DNA of 17,144 nt. It comes from CAZKBP01 sp964551015 (GTDB lineage Bacteria > Bacteroidota > Bacteroidia > Cytophagales > Microscillaceae). The notes beneath the pieces are model-generated. The model searched no databases. It saw only the letters and a list, made by a program, of their open reading frames with translations, and was not told where the DNA came from. Below are positions 1 to 6,910 of this stretch, one piece after another (the first letter of the stretch is position 1; each line of letters starts with the position of its first letter). Location: positions 1 through 17,144 of the forward strand of contig CAZKBP010000064.1 of assembly GCA_964551015.1 (NCBI GenBank), in the 5' to 3' direction. Made by a program: the position numbers and the translations under genes.

Positions 1-48
1 CCAAACCCGAATCAAAACCCGAATCCCGAACCTGAACCCGAAGAAGAG
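1..48 (+). repeat. degenerate Pro/Asn/Glu-coding tract
   Basis: The first 16 codons are a degenerate short repeat built on 'AACCCGAAT' and 'CCCGAAC'-like units. They encode alternating Pro with Asn, Gln or Glu and end in a Glu cluster. The tract probably forms an extended, disordered linker between an unseen N-terminal part and the conserved PQG-proximal region. The repeat may continue left of the window. Confidence 0.7.
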
Positions 49-1443
49 AGAACAAATCAAGCACAGTATGGTGTGGGGCTCAATGTGGGTTACACTTTGA
101 AAAGGAGAGAAGTCACGCAAAAAATTAAAAGAAAGTTTGTGTTTGACAAAGCGGAGGCCAAAACTTATAAATATTATCCCGGAGGTGCGCTTTCCACAGA
201 TGGTGCTGGATACGATCCTGATGAGCAAGTTGCTTTGGTTCGTTTGGGGGAGGGGCCTTTCAAGGAAATAGAAATTCAAGCACGCGCTAGCTTTGATTTC
301 GCGGAGTACAAAATCAAAGAAGCCATTGTGCACATTTCTTATGGCTATCGAGGTAGCGAAGGGGATAGGAACAACCGCTTACACGAGCTGAGCCTGACCC
401 TAACGAGCAATAATCCTAGACAGTTTGTCAAGTTCTTTGTAGATCAGTATAGTACCCTGACTTACGATTATTACGTGGAGTTTATCCACCAACCTGGTTC
501 CATCATTGGTTCCTATGAGACGAAGATCATTTCCAGAACTTTTGAAGACGTGAGTGAGCGAGATATTTCTGTCAATATGGACGATCACTCTCCACTCAAA
601 CCCGTGGAAGTTCAAGTAGGCAATGTACGATTTAATGAAAATGCCGTACAGTCCGTACAAGTGTATCTTGCTCCCGAAAAAGGAGCCAACGGGCGAACCC
701 TGATTCTCAACGATGGAGGTGAGCCACACTTCAGGTATTTGATCTTCCCTCCTGAGGAGAATCGCTACGAATACTATAAGAGAGAAGATTTCTTCTTCCA
801 AGGAGAGAAATTGACTTTTGAGTATGAGACACAAAATGACACGCAGGTAGTGGTCAACACCCCCACCACACGAATCTTTAAGATAGCCCCGAATTTGGTA
901 GATAGCCATAATCTGATTCGCCAAGTACTCATAGATCTAGAGTACACCAAGGCAGACACTACTCTCAAGAAAGCCACGCTTAATTTGACCCCAGAACAAA
1001 ATCGAAAGGAATACGCAGTGCTACTAGAAGACGATGATCCACGTACTTGGCGAGGTCGTACCCGTTTTGTTCTCAATGATGGTCGTATTCTGGAGGGCGA
1101 TTGGATACAATATGATCAAACCGAACCCTTCATCAATCTGAACAACAGTGGATTTAGAGTACTCAAAGTTTTCCTATTACTAGGTCAGGTTACTTTTAGC
1201 GGAAACATTCTAGCCATCCAACTAAGAGTAAGCGATACTGACCCGGCCAATCCATTGAGTGCAACTACGATTCTACGCGATGGGATGCTAGAGGATACGC
1301 TTATCATAGAAGATGTTGCTTTGACACAAGCTTTGAATGCTTCACTGACCATCTTCCGCAATGATGGAAGCACGGAGGAATTAACCTATTCCATCGCCCC
1401 AGGCTCCCAACAGTTTATGATCCCACTCACCGTGATCAATTAA
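1..1443 (+). CDS. 5'-truncated paralog 1 of the PQG/beta-module protein family
   Basis: No recognised function. The reading frame is open from base 1, so the true start lies left of the window. The GTG at 73 is an internal Val codon, not a start. The visible 480 aa begin with a Pro/Asn/Glu-rich linker (residues 1-18). Next comes a segment (about 25-65) that aligns by eye with the region before the PQG hinge in the four downstream paralogs: 'VGYTLKRREV', then 'YYPGGAL' where the others have 'PQGTL' or 'PQGLL'. About four beta-rich modules follow (roughly 75-180, 195-295, 293-378, 385-480), with patterns such as 'VLIDLEYTKAD' and 'TWRGRTRFVLNDGR'. The FYYLP-type and helical domains seen in the paralogs would lie upstream. 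No membrane segment is visible. A 55-bp AT-rich spacer separates it from the next paralog. Coding is certain; membership of the family is inferred from motif order. Confidence 0.9.
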   Translation, partial: PNPNQNPNPEPEPEEERTNQAQYGVGLNVGYTLKRREVTQKIKRKFVFDKAEAKTYKYYPGGALSTDGAGYDPDEQVALVRLGEGPFKEIEIQARASFDFAEYKIKEAIVHISYGYRGSEGDRNNRLHELSLTLTSNNPRQFVKFFVDQYSTLTYDYYVEFIHQPGSIIGSYETKIISRTFEDVSERDISVNMDDHSPLKPVEVQVGNVRFNENAVQSVQVYLAPEKGANGRTLILNDGGEPHFRYLIFPPEENRYEYYKREDFFFQGEKLTFEYETQNDTQVVVNTPTTRIFKIAPNLVDSHNLIRQVLIDLEYTKADTTLKKATLNLTPEQNRKEYAVLLEDDDPRTWRGRTRFVLNDGRILEGDWIQYDQTEPFINLNNSGFRVLKVFLLLGQVTFSGNILAIQLRVSDTDPANPLSATTILRDGMLEDTLIIEDVALTQALNASLTIFRNDGSTEELTYSIAPGSQQFMIPLTVIN

Positions 1444-1498
1444 GCAATATTTTATTCAATTTCAATCATTTATTTATTCACTTTTAAATCTTCAATCT

Positions 1499-4015
1499 AT
1501 GTTATTCCTATTAAATAGTATCACTGTACCCGGTACAGACATTGAACTCTTCCGTGACCATGAGCAAGAAGACCTCTTTTACGTAGTACCCTCCATTCCT
1601 AGGGTTGCTCGCGACCCTCAGGGCAAACCTTTATTGAGTTACTTATTTATTGCCAGAGATGCAGACATTGCCTATGCTAGTAGCGAGAATAAAGATCTAG
1701 TAGAGTCTCAGCTAGGACAGCTTCTGATAACTACTGATCTGGGAATTAGTGAAGAAGAAGGGGAAAAAATCAAGAAGTACCTGAAAGAGCACGTGCTTCC
1801 CAAAAAGGATCTTCCTTTTAATCGCTTCTACTATCGACTTCTAAAAAAAACAATGCCCCAAAAAGCCATCGAGCCCAAGCTCACTTATCCGAATACTTGG
1901 AAGGATGGCTCTGCCCAACTTCAATTATTAGAAGGTTTTGGGGATACTTTCAAGAAAAAATCTAGCGAACCCGTGGTGCCATCTATGGTAGCCAGTAATT
2001 CAGCGGCTTTCTATGCAACCCTTGGCATCGAAGGCTCTCAGGTTTATTTTGATGCCCTAAGCAAGGGGTTTAAGGGTCAAGAGAATGAAGAGGAGCCAAC
2101 CCCTCTACAGGCTATTGTCAATTATCATTTAAAAGGTTACGCCTACGCGCCTAACCTGAAAATTGAAGTAATCGGACACGCTTCGCAAGTTTATGAATAT
2201 CTACAAGAACGAGAAGTGGACTTTGAGCGAGAGGTCAAAGAAGGTAAGCGAACAAAACACAAGGAAGTAAAAATCCTTGGTATACCTGTATATAAGTCCG
2301 AAAAAACCTATACAACCATAGAGAAAGTTACCTTAGATAAGGAGGACATCTCCACCTTGGTCGAGGAAATGGTAGACAGAAAGATAATTACCATCAAAAT
2401 AGAAGATTTTGGAGACCTAGCCCTCAACAGCGCAGAAAAGAAAGAGGTAGAAGATAATGTACGCATCGAGATAATGGGGATGATTATGAATACGATTATT
2501 CCCAGTTTCTTCGAGACGGCTCTGATCGGAGATAAGGAAGACCAACCAGTACTGGATGAAGAGGGTAACGTAGTCGCGACCGTAGATCCCGAAAAACCTC
2601 AGGCAGACCCAAATATGCCCATGGGCTGGCGTGCCCGCGCGGCTAAGGACTTGGAAACGCATTACCATTTCAAAAATGACATTGAAAAAACGAAAATCAA
2701 TAATATCTATTTCAAATTTGAACGAAATGGTACGATTGAGTTTCAGCGAAATCCGCAGGGCACATTAACCACGCAATTAAACGAAAGTGAGCGAGAAGCC
2801 CTCGTGCGTTACATCGATGTGAGTAGCCCCGAAGTACAAATCCTCGAGGTGCAGCTCTCCGTGAATGCTGACTTTGAAGAAGACAAAATTCACTCTGTGG
2901 TGGTCAATATCTACTACAAGCAAAAAGATCACAAATCTGGTGTGGTACGCGAAAATACTGAATCTTATCTCTTTGACACCGGAGATGAAAAATACATCTT
3001 CCGTGCCACCATGGCTCGCAATGCTCAGGGAGAACTGCTCGATTATTATGACGTAGAAGCTAAAATCACCTACAAGGGCACTTCTGAGGCTCCTCCACCA
3101 ATCAAGTTAATTAACCAAAGCGGTCGTCAACAAGTCGTCTCTTATGATAAACTAGGTTTCTTAACCGTCAAAACGGAAGTAGGAGATATTGATTGGGAGG
3201 TGATTGATAAAGCTGTGGTTGATTTTGAGTATAAAGCAGAGCCAGACCAGCCAGATACGCGCAAGCAAATTACACTGGATCAAAACACAACGCAAGGTAC
3301 TTGGAAGACCTTTATGTACATGAACGAAGATAAAACTTATCGCTACCAAGTCAAATATTATTACAAAGACGGAACCGAATCCGAAAGTGAGGTCAAAGAA
3401 GATACCCGCGATACACTGATTATTGACGATCAATTGATTGGTCGTGTAAGGGCTTCCTTTGATTTGATCATGGATCCAAGCTCCGTAAAATCGGCTAAGA
3501 TAGAAGTACTGTACGAAGACGAATCCCTCAACATTCGAGAAGAATACTCAAAATGGTTCACCAATGCAGAAACCTGGGATTGGGTCATGCGCCTAAGAGA
3601 GGGAGCAGCTACCAACTTCAAATATCGCTATTTAGTGGAGTATAGCGATGGACTGGTAGAAGAGTCAGACTGGATGGAAGCTAGTAGTGATGAGGATATC
3701 CCTCCTATCAATATCCGGCGCTATCCGCGAATGCTGATCGTAGACGCATTTGACGTGGATTGGACGCAATGGAGAAGAGCCTATCTGAATGTTAGATATA
3801 CCGATACAGCAAACAATTATACCGTTTCGGAGAGGGTTATCCTCGAAGATGCTAATCCCTTTGGGGAGGTGAGTATTCTCGCCTTCCGGCCAGAACACCT
3901 TGATTTTGAGTATAGCGTACAGTTTGTTTCATCGGGTGGCGTCGTGAGAACTCCTAGCCAAGTAGCAGAAGGTGGTATACTCATTCTGACCAACCCAGAA
4001 AGTGTAGAAGCTTAA
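1499..4015 (+). CDS. paralog 2: FYYLP-type / PQG hinge / four beta-module protein (838 aa)
   Basis: Unrecognised family member. The N-terminus carries 'DLFYVVPSIPRVARDPQGKP' (about 25-44), followed by a strand-rich piece ending 'GQLLITTDLGIS' and a charged helix (85-100). A middle block (160-235) contains 'ASNSAAFYATLGIEGS' and 'IVNYHLKGYAYAPNL', both matched in the paralogs. A helical stretch (about 310-342) precedes the hinge 'RNPQGTLTTQL' (418-427). Four C-terminal beta-rich modules follow (about 436-540, 546-640, 640-735, 740-835), with recurrent patterns such as 'AKIEVLYEDES', 'FKYRYLVEYSDG' and 'AYLNVRYTDTANN'. It is the longest of the complete paralogs because the 240-300 region carries an insertion. 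There is no signal peptide or transmembrane helix. The first in-frame ATG after the previous stop was taken as the start; the AT-rich leader has no Shine-Dalgarno. A structural or assembly role is a guess from repeated beta modules only. Confidence 0.93.
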   Translation: MLFLLNSITVPGTDIELFRDHEQEDLFYVVPSIPRVARDPQGKPLLSYLFIARDADIAYASSENKDLVESQLGQLLITTDLGISEEEGEKIKKYLKEHVLPKKDLPFNRFYYRLLKKTMPQKAIEPKLTYPNTWKDGSAQLQLLEGFGDTFKKKSSEPVVPSMVASNSAAFYATLGIEGSQVYFDALSKGFKGQENEEEPTPLQAIVNYHLKGYAYAPNLKIEVIGHASQVYEYLQEREVDFEREVKEGKRTKHKEVKILGIPVYKSEKTYTTIEKVTLDKEDISTLVEEMVDRKIITIKIEDFGDLALNSAEKKEVEDNVRIEIMGMIMNTIIPSFFETALIGDKEDQPVLDEEGNVVATVDPEKPQADPNMPMGWRARAAKDLETHYHFKNDIEKTKINNIYFKFERNGTIEFQRNPQGTLTTQLNESEREALVRYIDVSSPEVQILEVQLSVNADFEEDKIHSVVVNIYYKQKDHKSGVVRENTESYLFDTGDEKYIFRATMARNAQGELLDYYDVEAKITYKGTSEAPPPIKLINQSGRQQVVSYDKLGFLTVKTEVGDIDWEVIDKAVVDFEYKAEPDQPDTRKQITLDQNTTQGTWKTFMYMNEDKTYRYQVKYYYKDGTESESEVKEDTRDTLIIDDQLIGRVRASFDLIMDPSSVKSAKIEVLYEDESLNIREEYSKWFTNAETWDWVMRLREGAATNFKYRYLVEYSDGLVEESDWMEASSDEDIPPINIRRYPRMLIVDAFDVDWTQWRRAYLNVRYTDTANNYTVSERVILEDANPFGEVSILAFRPEHLDFEYSVQFVSSGGVVRTPSQVAEGGILILTNPESVEA

Positions 4016-4035
4016 ATCTGCTCACTGCCTACAAA

Positions 4036-4057
4036 TCTAGAAGCAAAAGCTTCCAGA
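4036..4057. other. hairpin with AAAA loop in the 142-bp gap
   Basis: GAAGC (4040-4044) and GCTTC (4049-4053) form a perfect 5-bp stem around an AAAA loop. After one mismatch the stem extends by TCT (4036-4038) pairing with AGA (4055-4057). No T-run follows, so it is not a classical intrinsic terminator. It could be a weak terminator, an RNA-processing or stability element, or chance. Confidence 0.4.
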
Positions 4058-4070
4058 AGGCTCTCCAAAT

Positions 4071-4118
4071 AGAAAGAGGAAATGGGTAAATGGCTGAATT
4101 CGCCTTTTTCCTCTCTCT
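4071..4118. other. larger inverted repeat in the 142-bp gap
   Basis: AGAAAGAGGAAA (4071-4082) pairs with TTTCCTCTCTCT (4107-4118) at 11 of 12 positions. The loop contains a small GGC/GCC stem (4092-4094 with 4102-4104) around TGAATTC. The T-tract lies inside the 3' arm, which is unlike a canonical terminator. With the neighbouring hairpin it makes this gap the most structured one inside the cluster, so it may mark a transcript boundary or attenuation point before the 911-aa gene. Confidence 0.45.
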
Positions 4119-4157
4119 TGCACTTATATAAAATTTTCAACCTTTAATCGCATCTTC

Positions 4158-6893
4158 ATGCAACCGAAAAACTCTTTAACCCTTCACCCCAAGCTTAATT
4201 TGGGCAAGAACGTGATTACCAGTAGTCAGACTTTACAAGCAGGTCACTTTCATAATATCAATTTTATCAAGCCTATTTTCTATGCTGGGCCGGCTCTACA
4301 GCTCGAGAAAGGGATTAACTATCTGAATGAAGCTCCTACCACAGACGGGAAAACTTATACTTATAAAGGTGATAAGTTCGTTCGGCCTGAGTTTCGTTTG
4401 GCCAGAAAACGCCAACCTGGTAGCAAGCAAAAGATTGATGTCTTCCAATTTGAAAAAGGAGAAGACGATAAACTGTATCTCAAGTTTAGCTTGGAGGCTT
4501 ACGCTCCTACTAGAGGTGCGCTTCCCCTTGAGCTGGATAATGATCGTATCGAAATCACTTTTCAATACCAAACCAGAAGCGGGGAATGGAATACGATTCC
4601 CACCTCCATTGAGGCTACCCCACTCAGAAAAGAAGCTCGCATCCTGAGAGACTACCATTGTAGCTGTGAAATCCCCCAAACCCAAGCAGAAAAAGAAGAA
4701 ATCCGAGACGCGCTCATCTACGGTGCCGCGAAACTGGAAATCGAAGCCAGAATTCCTTGGGAAAAACCACCCGTTGACCCCAATGCTCCAGATGAAAATT
4801 GTGAGCAATTTGATCCCGAACAGCTCACAGTAAAGGGAAGATATTTGTACCTCGGTCAACGCCGATTTCTGAGGCTCAAAAACCAAAATGATGCCCAAAA
4901 GGCATTACAAATCATCCAGCATTACCAGATGGACAGCAAGTGCTCCGTCAAAGGTGATGAATTCATGTATTTTCTTTCCCAAGGAGAAGCCCCCAAGGGA
5001 AAGAAACTCCCCGGAGAGGATTGTATTCCCTTTAATCCTGACAAAATAGAGGTGAAAAAAATAGGAGGCCGCTGGAAAATCGTAGAAGGAAACCATTGGA
5101 TGTTTGATTTTGATCAAGACGAGAAGACCACCCGCAAGGTATACGATATCATCAAATATTACGGATTTGCTCAATCCTGCTACGTAGGACGCCCCCACCC
5201 ACCCATGAGCTATATGAAAGCAAAAGAGCCTGTTCAGAAAATAACTGTGTCTCCCTTTGTGCTCAATCCAATCACGATTGGGGCGATCAAACCAATTGGA
5301 GGAATATCGGCAGGTAGTGGTGCAGCTAACAGCTCCAACTCACTTACCTTGAATACCACCAAACCTACGCTTCAAGCCACCGAGGTACAAGCCCTCACGA
5401 ACTCTCCCAGCAGCAAAACAAAGTATGTTTCCCTCACGCGAGAGATTGAATTACAGTATCCAGAAACCGCAGAGTATGTATATCAAGGTTTACTGGATAC
5501 GGAGGTCAAGGTATTGGCTTGGCTCTCCATCGAGTTGGAGCGATCAGATTATATTTCCAAGAATATTGCCGCAGAAGCTATTGAAAGTTTCACCCTACAC
5601 TATTGTCCTACTGAAACTAACACCGTTTACCATCTGCCTCAGGAGTATCGTCTGGATTTCATAGAAAAAGACGGTGTTCCTGATCTGCAAATCACACTCT
5701 ACCGAGAGGAGAAAGACGGAGAATCAGAAACACGACTAACGGTAAGTATGGAGGTTGTCCCTTATACGACCCCAGTTGCCAAACGCAAACTCCAACAATA
5801 TCTCGACGAGAAGGTGAGTGAAGAAACCATTTATATAAAAAATCTTGACGTAGGAGGCTTCGAAAAAGCCAGCTTTGAATATACGAGTGGTTTCTCAGAC
5901 CGTACGGTGGACCTCGGCAGTAAGCCGCCCGAAAATAAGGAAGAGGGCATAGACCCCGTCCGAGGCTTTACGCTTGATCTAGATATGAGCCTCGAGTCCT
6001 TTACAAGTTTGAAGAATAATATCACGAATTATGGTCTGCATATCGGAGATGTCATCTTTGCCGTGATTGAGGGAACTGAGGAGAACGGGGTTATCACAAG
6101 AAGTGAAACCCAGAAAGAAATTCGTGTACCTGTCAACATTGATCTGAAGTGCCTAGCTCCCATCGCCCTCAACCTAGAAAATGTGAGCAATCAAGTAAGT
6201 GGCGATCAAACCTCCACCGGAAACTTTTTCATCAGAAATACCTACGATTATCCGGTCAAAATACAAGGAATTGACCTCTTGTTCCTATCAGGCGACGAGT
6301 CTCTAACTCGTGTATATGATATAGATTACGAGGTCAACCTCCAAGAAATAAACAGTTGGCCTTTCAGAATTCCTAATGGTATTCCCGAAGGTTATAACAA
6401 AATATTAAGTATTACTGGATTAGATCAGCCTGAGAAAAACCAGGTCTGGACACACTTAATCGCTGAAATTGTAGACGCCAGCGCAGACTATGATCCCGAA
6501 ACCATTATGCAGAACATGATTGATTTATCCAAAGTCAAAGACGTCTGGGAGCTAACAGTAGAATGCGTGACCTATGCCAACTGGGATGACTTGCCCGAAG
6601 AGGAGAAAACTAAAATGGAAGAAATAGACGAGGTAGAAGTCAGGATCTATGGCGAAGCCGGAACTGGCAACTCGCAGCTCTGCACACTGACCAAGAACGA
6701 GTCTCGAGCGAACATCACGATGAGTAATTCTCTAAGACAGATTCTCGATGCTCAAGATGTCAAAGAACGCATTTATGTCTACCAATACAGCTACGTCTAT
6801 CGAGATGGTACGAGATCTCTTCCGTCTGGGATGATTGAGAGCCAACCCACTGCTTCCGCCTATCTACCAATCCATATTGAAATTGAAAATTAA
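4158..6893 (+). CDS. 911-aa multidomain protein with tandem Cys-framed domains and a family beta module
   Basis: Function unknown. The N-terminus (about 40-140) has 'YTYKGDKFVRPEFRLARKRQ' and 'LYLKFSLEAYAPT', perhaps a distant form of the family N-terminal domain. Residues 214-276 and 288-353 are two copies of a compact domain. Each is framed by Cys (215/262 and 289/341) and runs C-x2-F-[DN]-P, basic strand, then 'ALQIIQHYQM' or 'VYDIIKYYGF' just before the second Cys. Copy 2 also has 'GRWKIVEGNHWMFDFD' and 'CYVGRPHPPMSY'. I believe this domain recurs in other bacterial proteins but can give no family name. A Ser/Thr/Asn/Gly-rich linker spans about 381-420. Residues about 478-555 ('VYHLPQEYRLDF', 'KDGVPDLQITL') match the FYYLP-type domain of the neighbours. 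The C-terminus (about 797-911, 'YVYQYSYVYRDGT') resembles one of their beta modules. No signal peptide is seen. It is followed after 17 bp by the next gene, suggesting co-expression. Confidence 0.92.
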   Translation: MQPKNSLTLHPKLNLGKNVITSSQTLQAGHFHNINFIKPIFYAGPALQLEKGINYLNEAPTTDGKTYTYKGDKFVRPEFRLARKRQPGSKQKIDVFQFEKGEDDKLYLKFSLEAYAPTRGALPLELDNDRIEITFQYQTRSGEWNTIPTSIEATPLRKEARILRDYHCSCEIPQTQAEKEEIRDALIYGAAKLEIEARIPWEKPPVDPNAPDENCEQFDPEQLTVKGRYLYLGQRRFLRLKNQNDAQKALQIIQHYQMDSKCSVKGDEFMYFLSQGEAPKGKKLPGEDCIPFNPDKIEVKKIGGRWKIVEGNHWMFDFDQDEKTTRKVYDIIKYYGFAQSCYVGRPHPPMSYMKAKEPVQKITVSPFVLNPITIGAIKPIGGISAGSGAANSSNSLTLNTTKPTLQATEVQALTNSPSSKTKYVSLTREIELQYPETAEYVYQGLLDTEVKVLAWLSIELERSDYISKNIAAEAIESFTLHYCPTETNTVYHLPQEYRLDFIEKDGVPDLQITLYREEKDGESETRLTVSMEVVPYTTPVAKRKLQQYLDEKVSEETIYIKNLDVGGFEKASFEYTSGFSDRTVDLGSKPPENKEEGIDPVRGFTLDLDMSLESFTSLKNNITNYGLHIGDVIFAVIEGTEENGVITRSETQKEIRVPVNIDLKCLAPIALNLENVSNQVSGDQTSTGNFFIRNTYDYPVKIQGIDLLFLSGDESLTRVYDIDYEVNLQEINSWPFRIPNGIPEGYNKILSITGLDQPEKNQVWTHLIAEIVDASADYDPETIMQNMIDLSKVKDVWELTVECVTYANWDDLPEEEKTKMEEIDEVEVRIYGEAGTGNSQLCTLTKNESRANITMSNSLRQILDAQDVKERIYVYQYSYVYRDGTRSLPSGMIESQPTASAYLPIHIEIEN
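4797..5216 (+). repeat. tandem protein-level repeat (two Cys-framed domains)
   Basis: This stretch encodes the two diverged copies of the Cys-framed domain in the 911-aa protein, separated by a short Gly/Lys linker. The DNA copies are not closely similar, so the duplication is old. Copy 1 lacks the 'GRWKIV' and 'VGRP' motifs of copy 2, so copy 1 may be degenerate or specialised. Confidence 0.65.
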
Positions 6894-6910
6894 TCTAAAA
6901 AAATTAAATC

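Noticed and set aside
400..924. 174-aa reading frame on the minus strand
   Set aside because: It lies wholly inside a well-supported + strand gene, has no domain signature and no leader of its own.
73..1443. GTG at 73 as start of the first gene
   Set aside because: The frame stays open to base 1 with a coding-like Pro/Asn/Glu linker, so the gene begins outside the window.
1851..1865. A8 run in the 838-aa gene as a programmed frameshift site
   Set aside because: Neither shifted frame gives a meaningful extension and the frame continues normally through paralog-conserved sequence.
4296..4898. 200-aa reading frame on the minus strand
   Set aside because: It is antisense to the 911-aa gene and has low-complexity Phe/Ser composition typical of a shadow frame.
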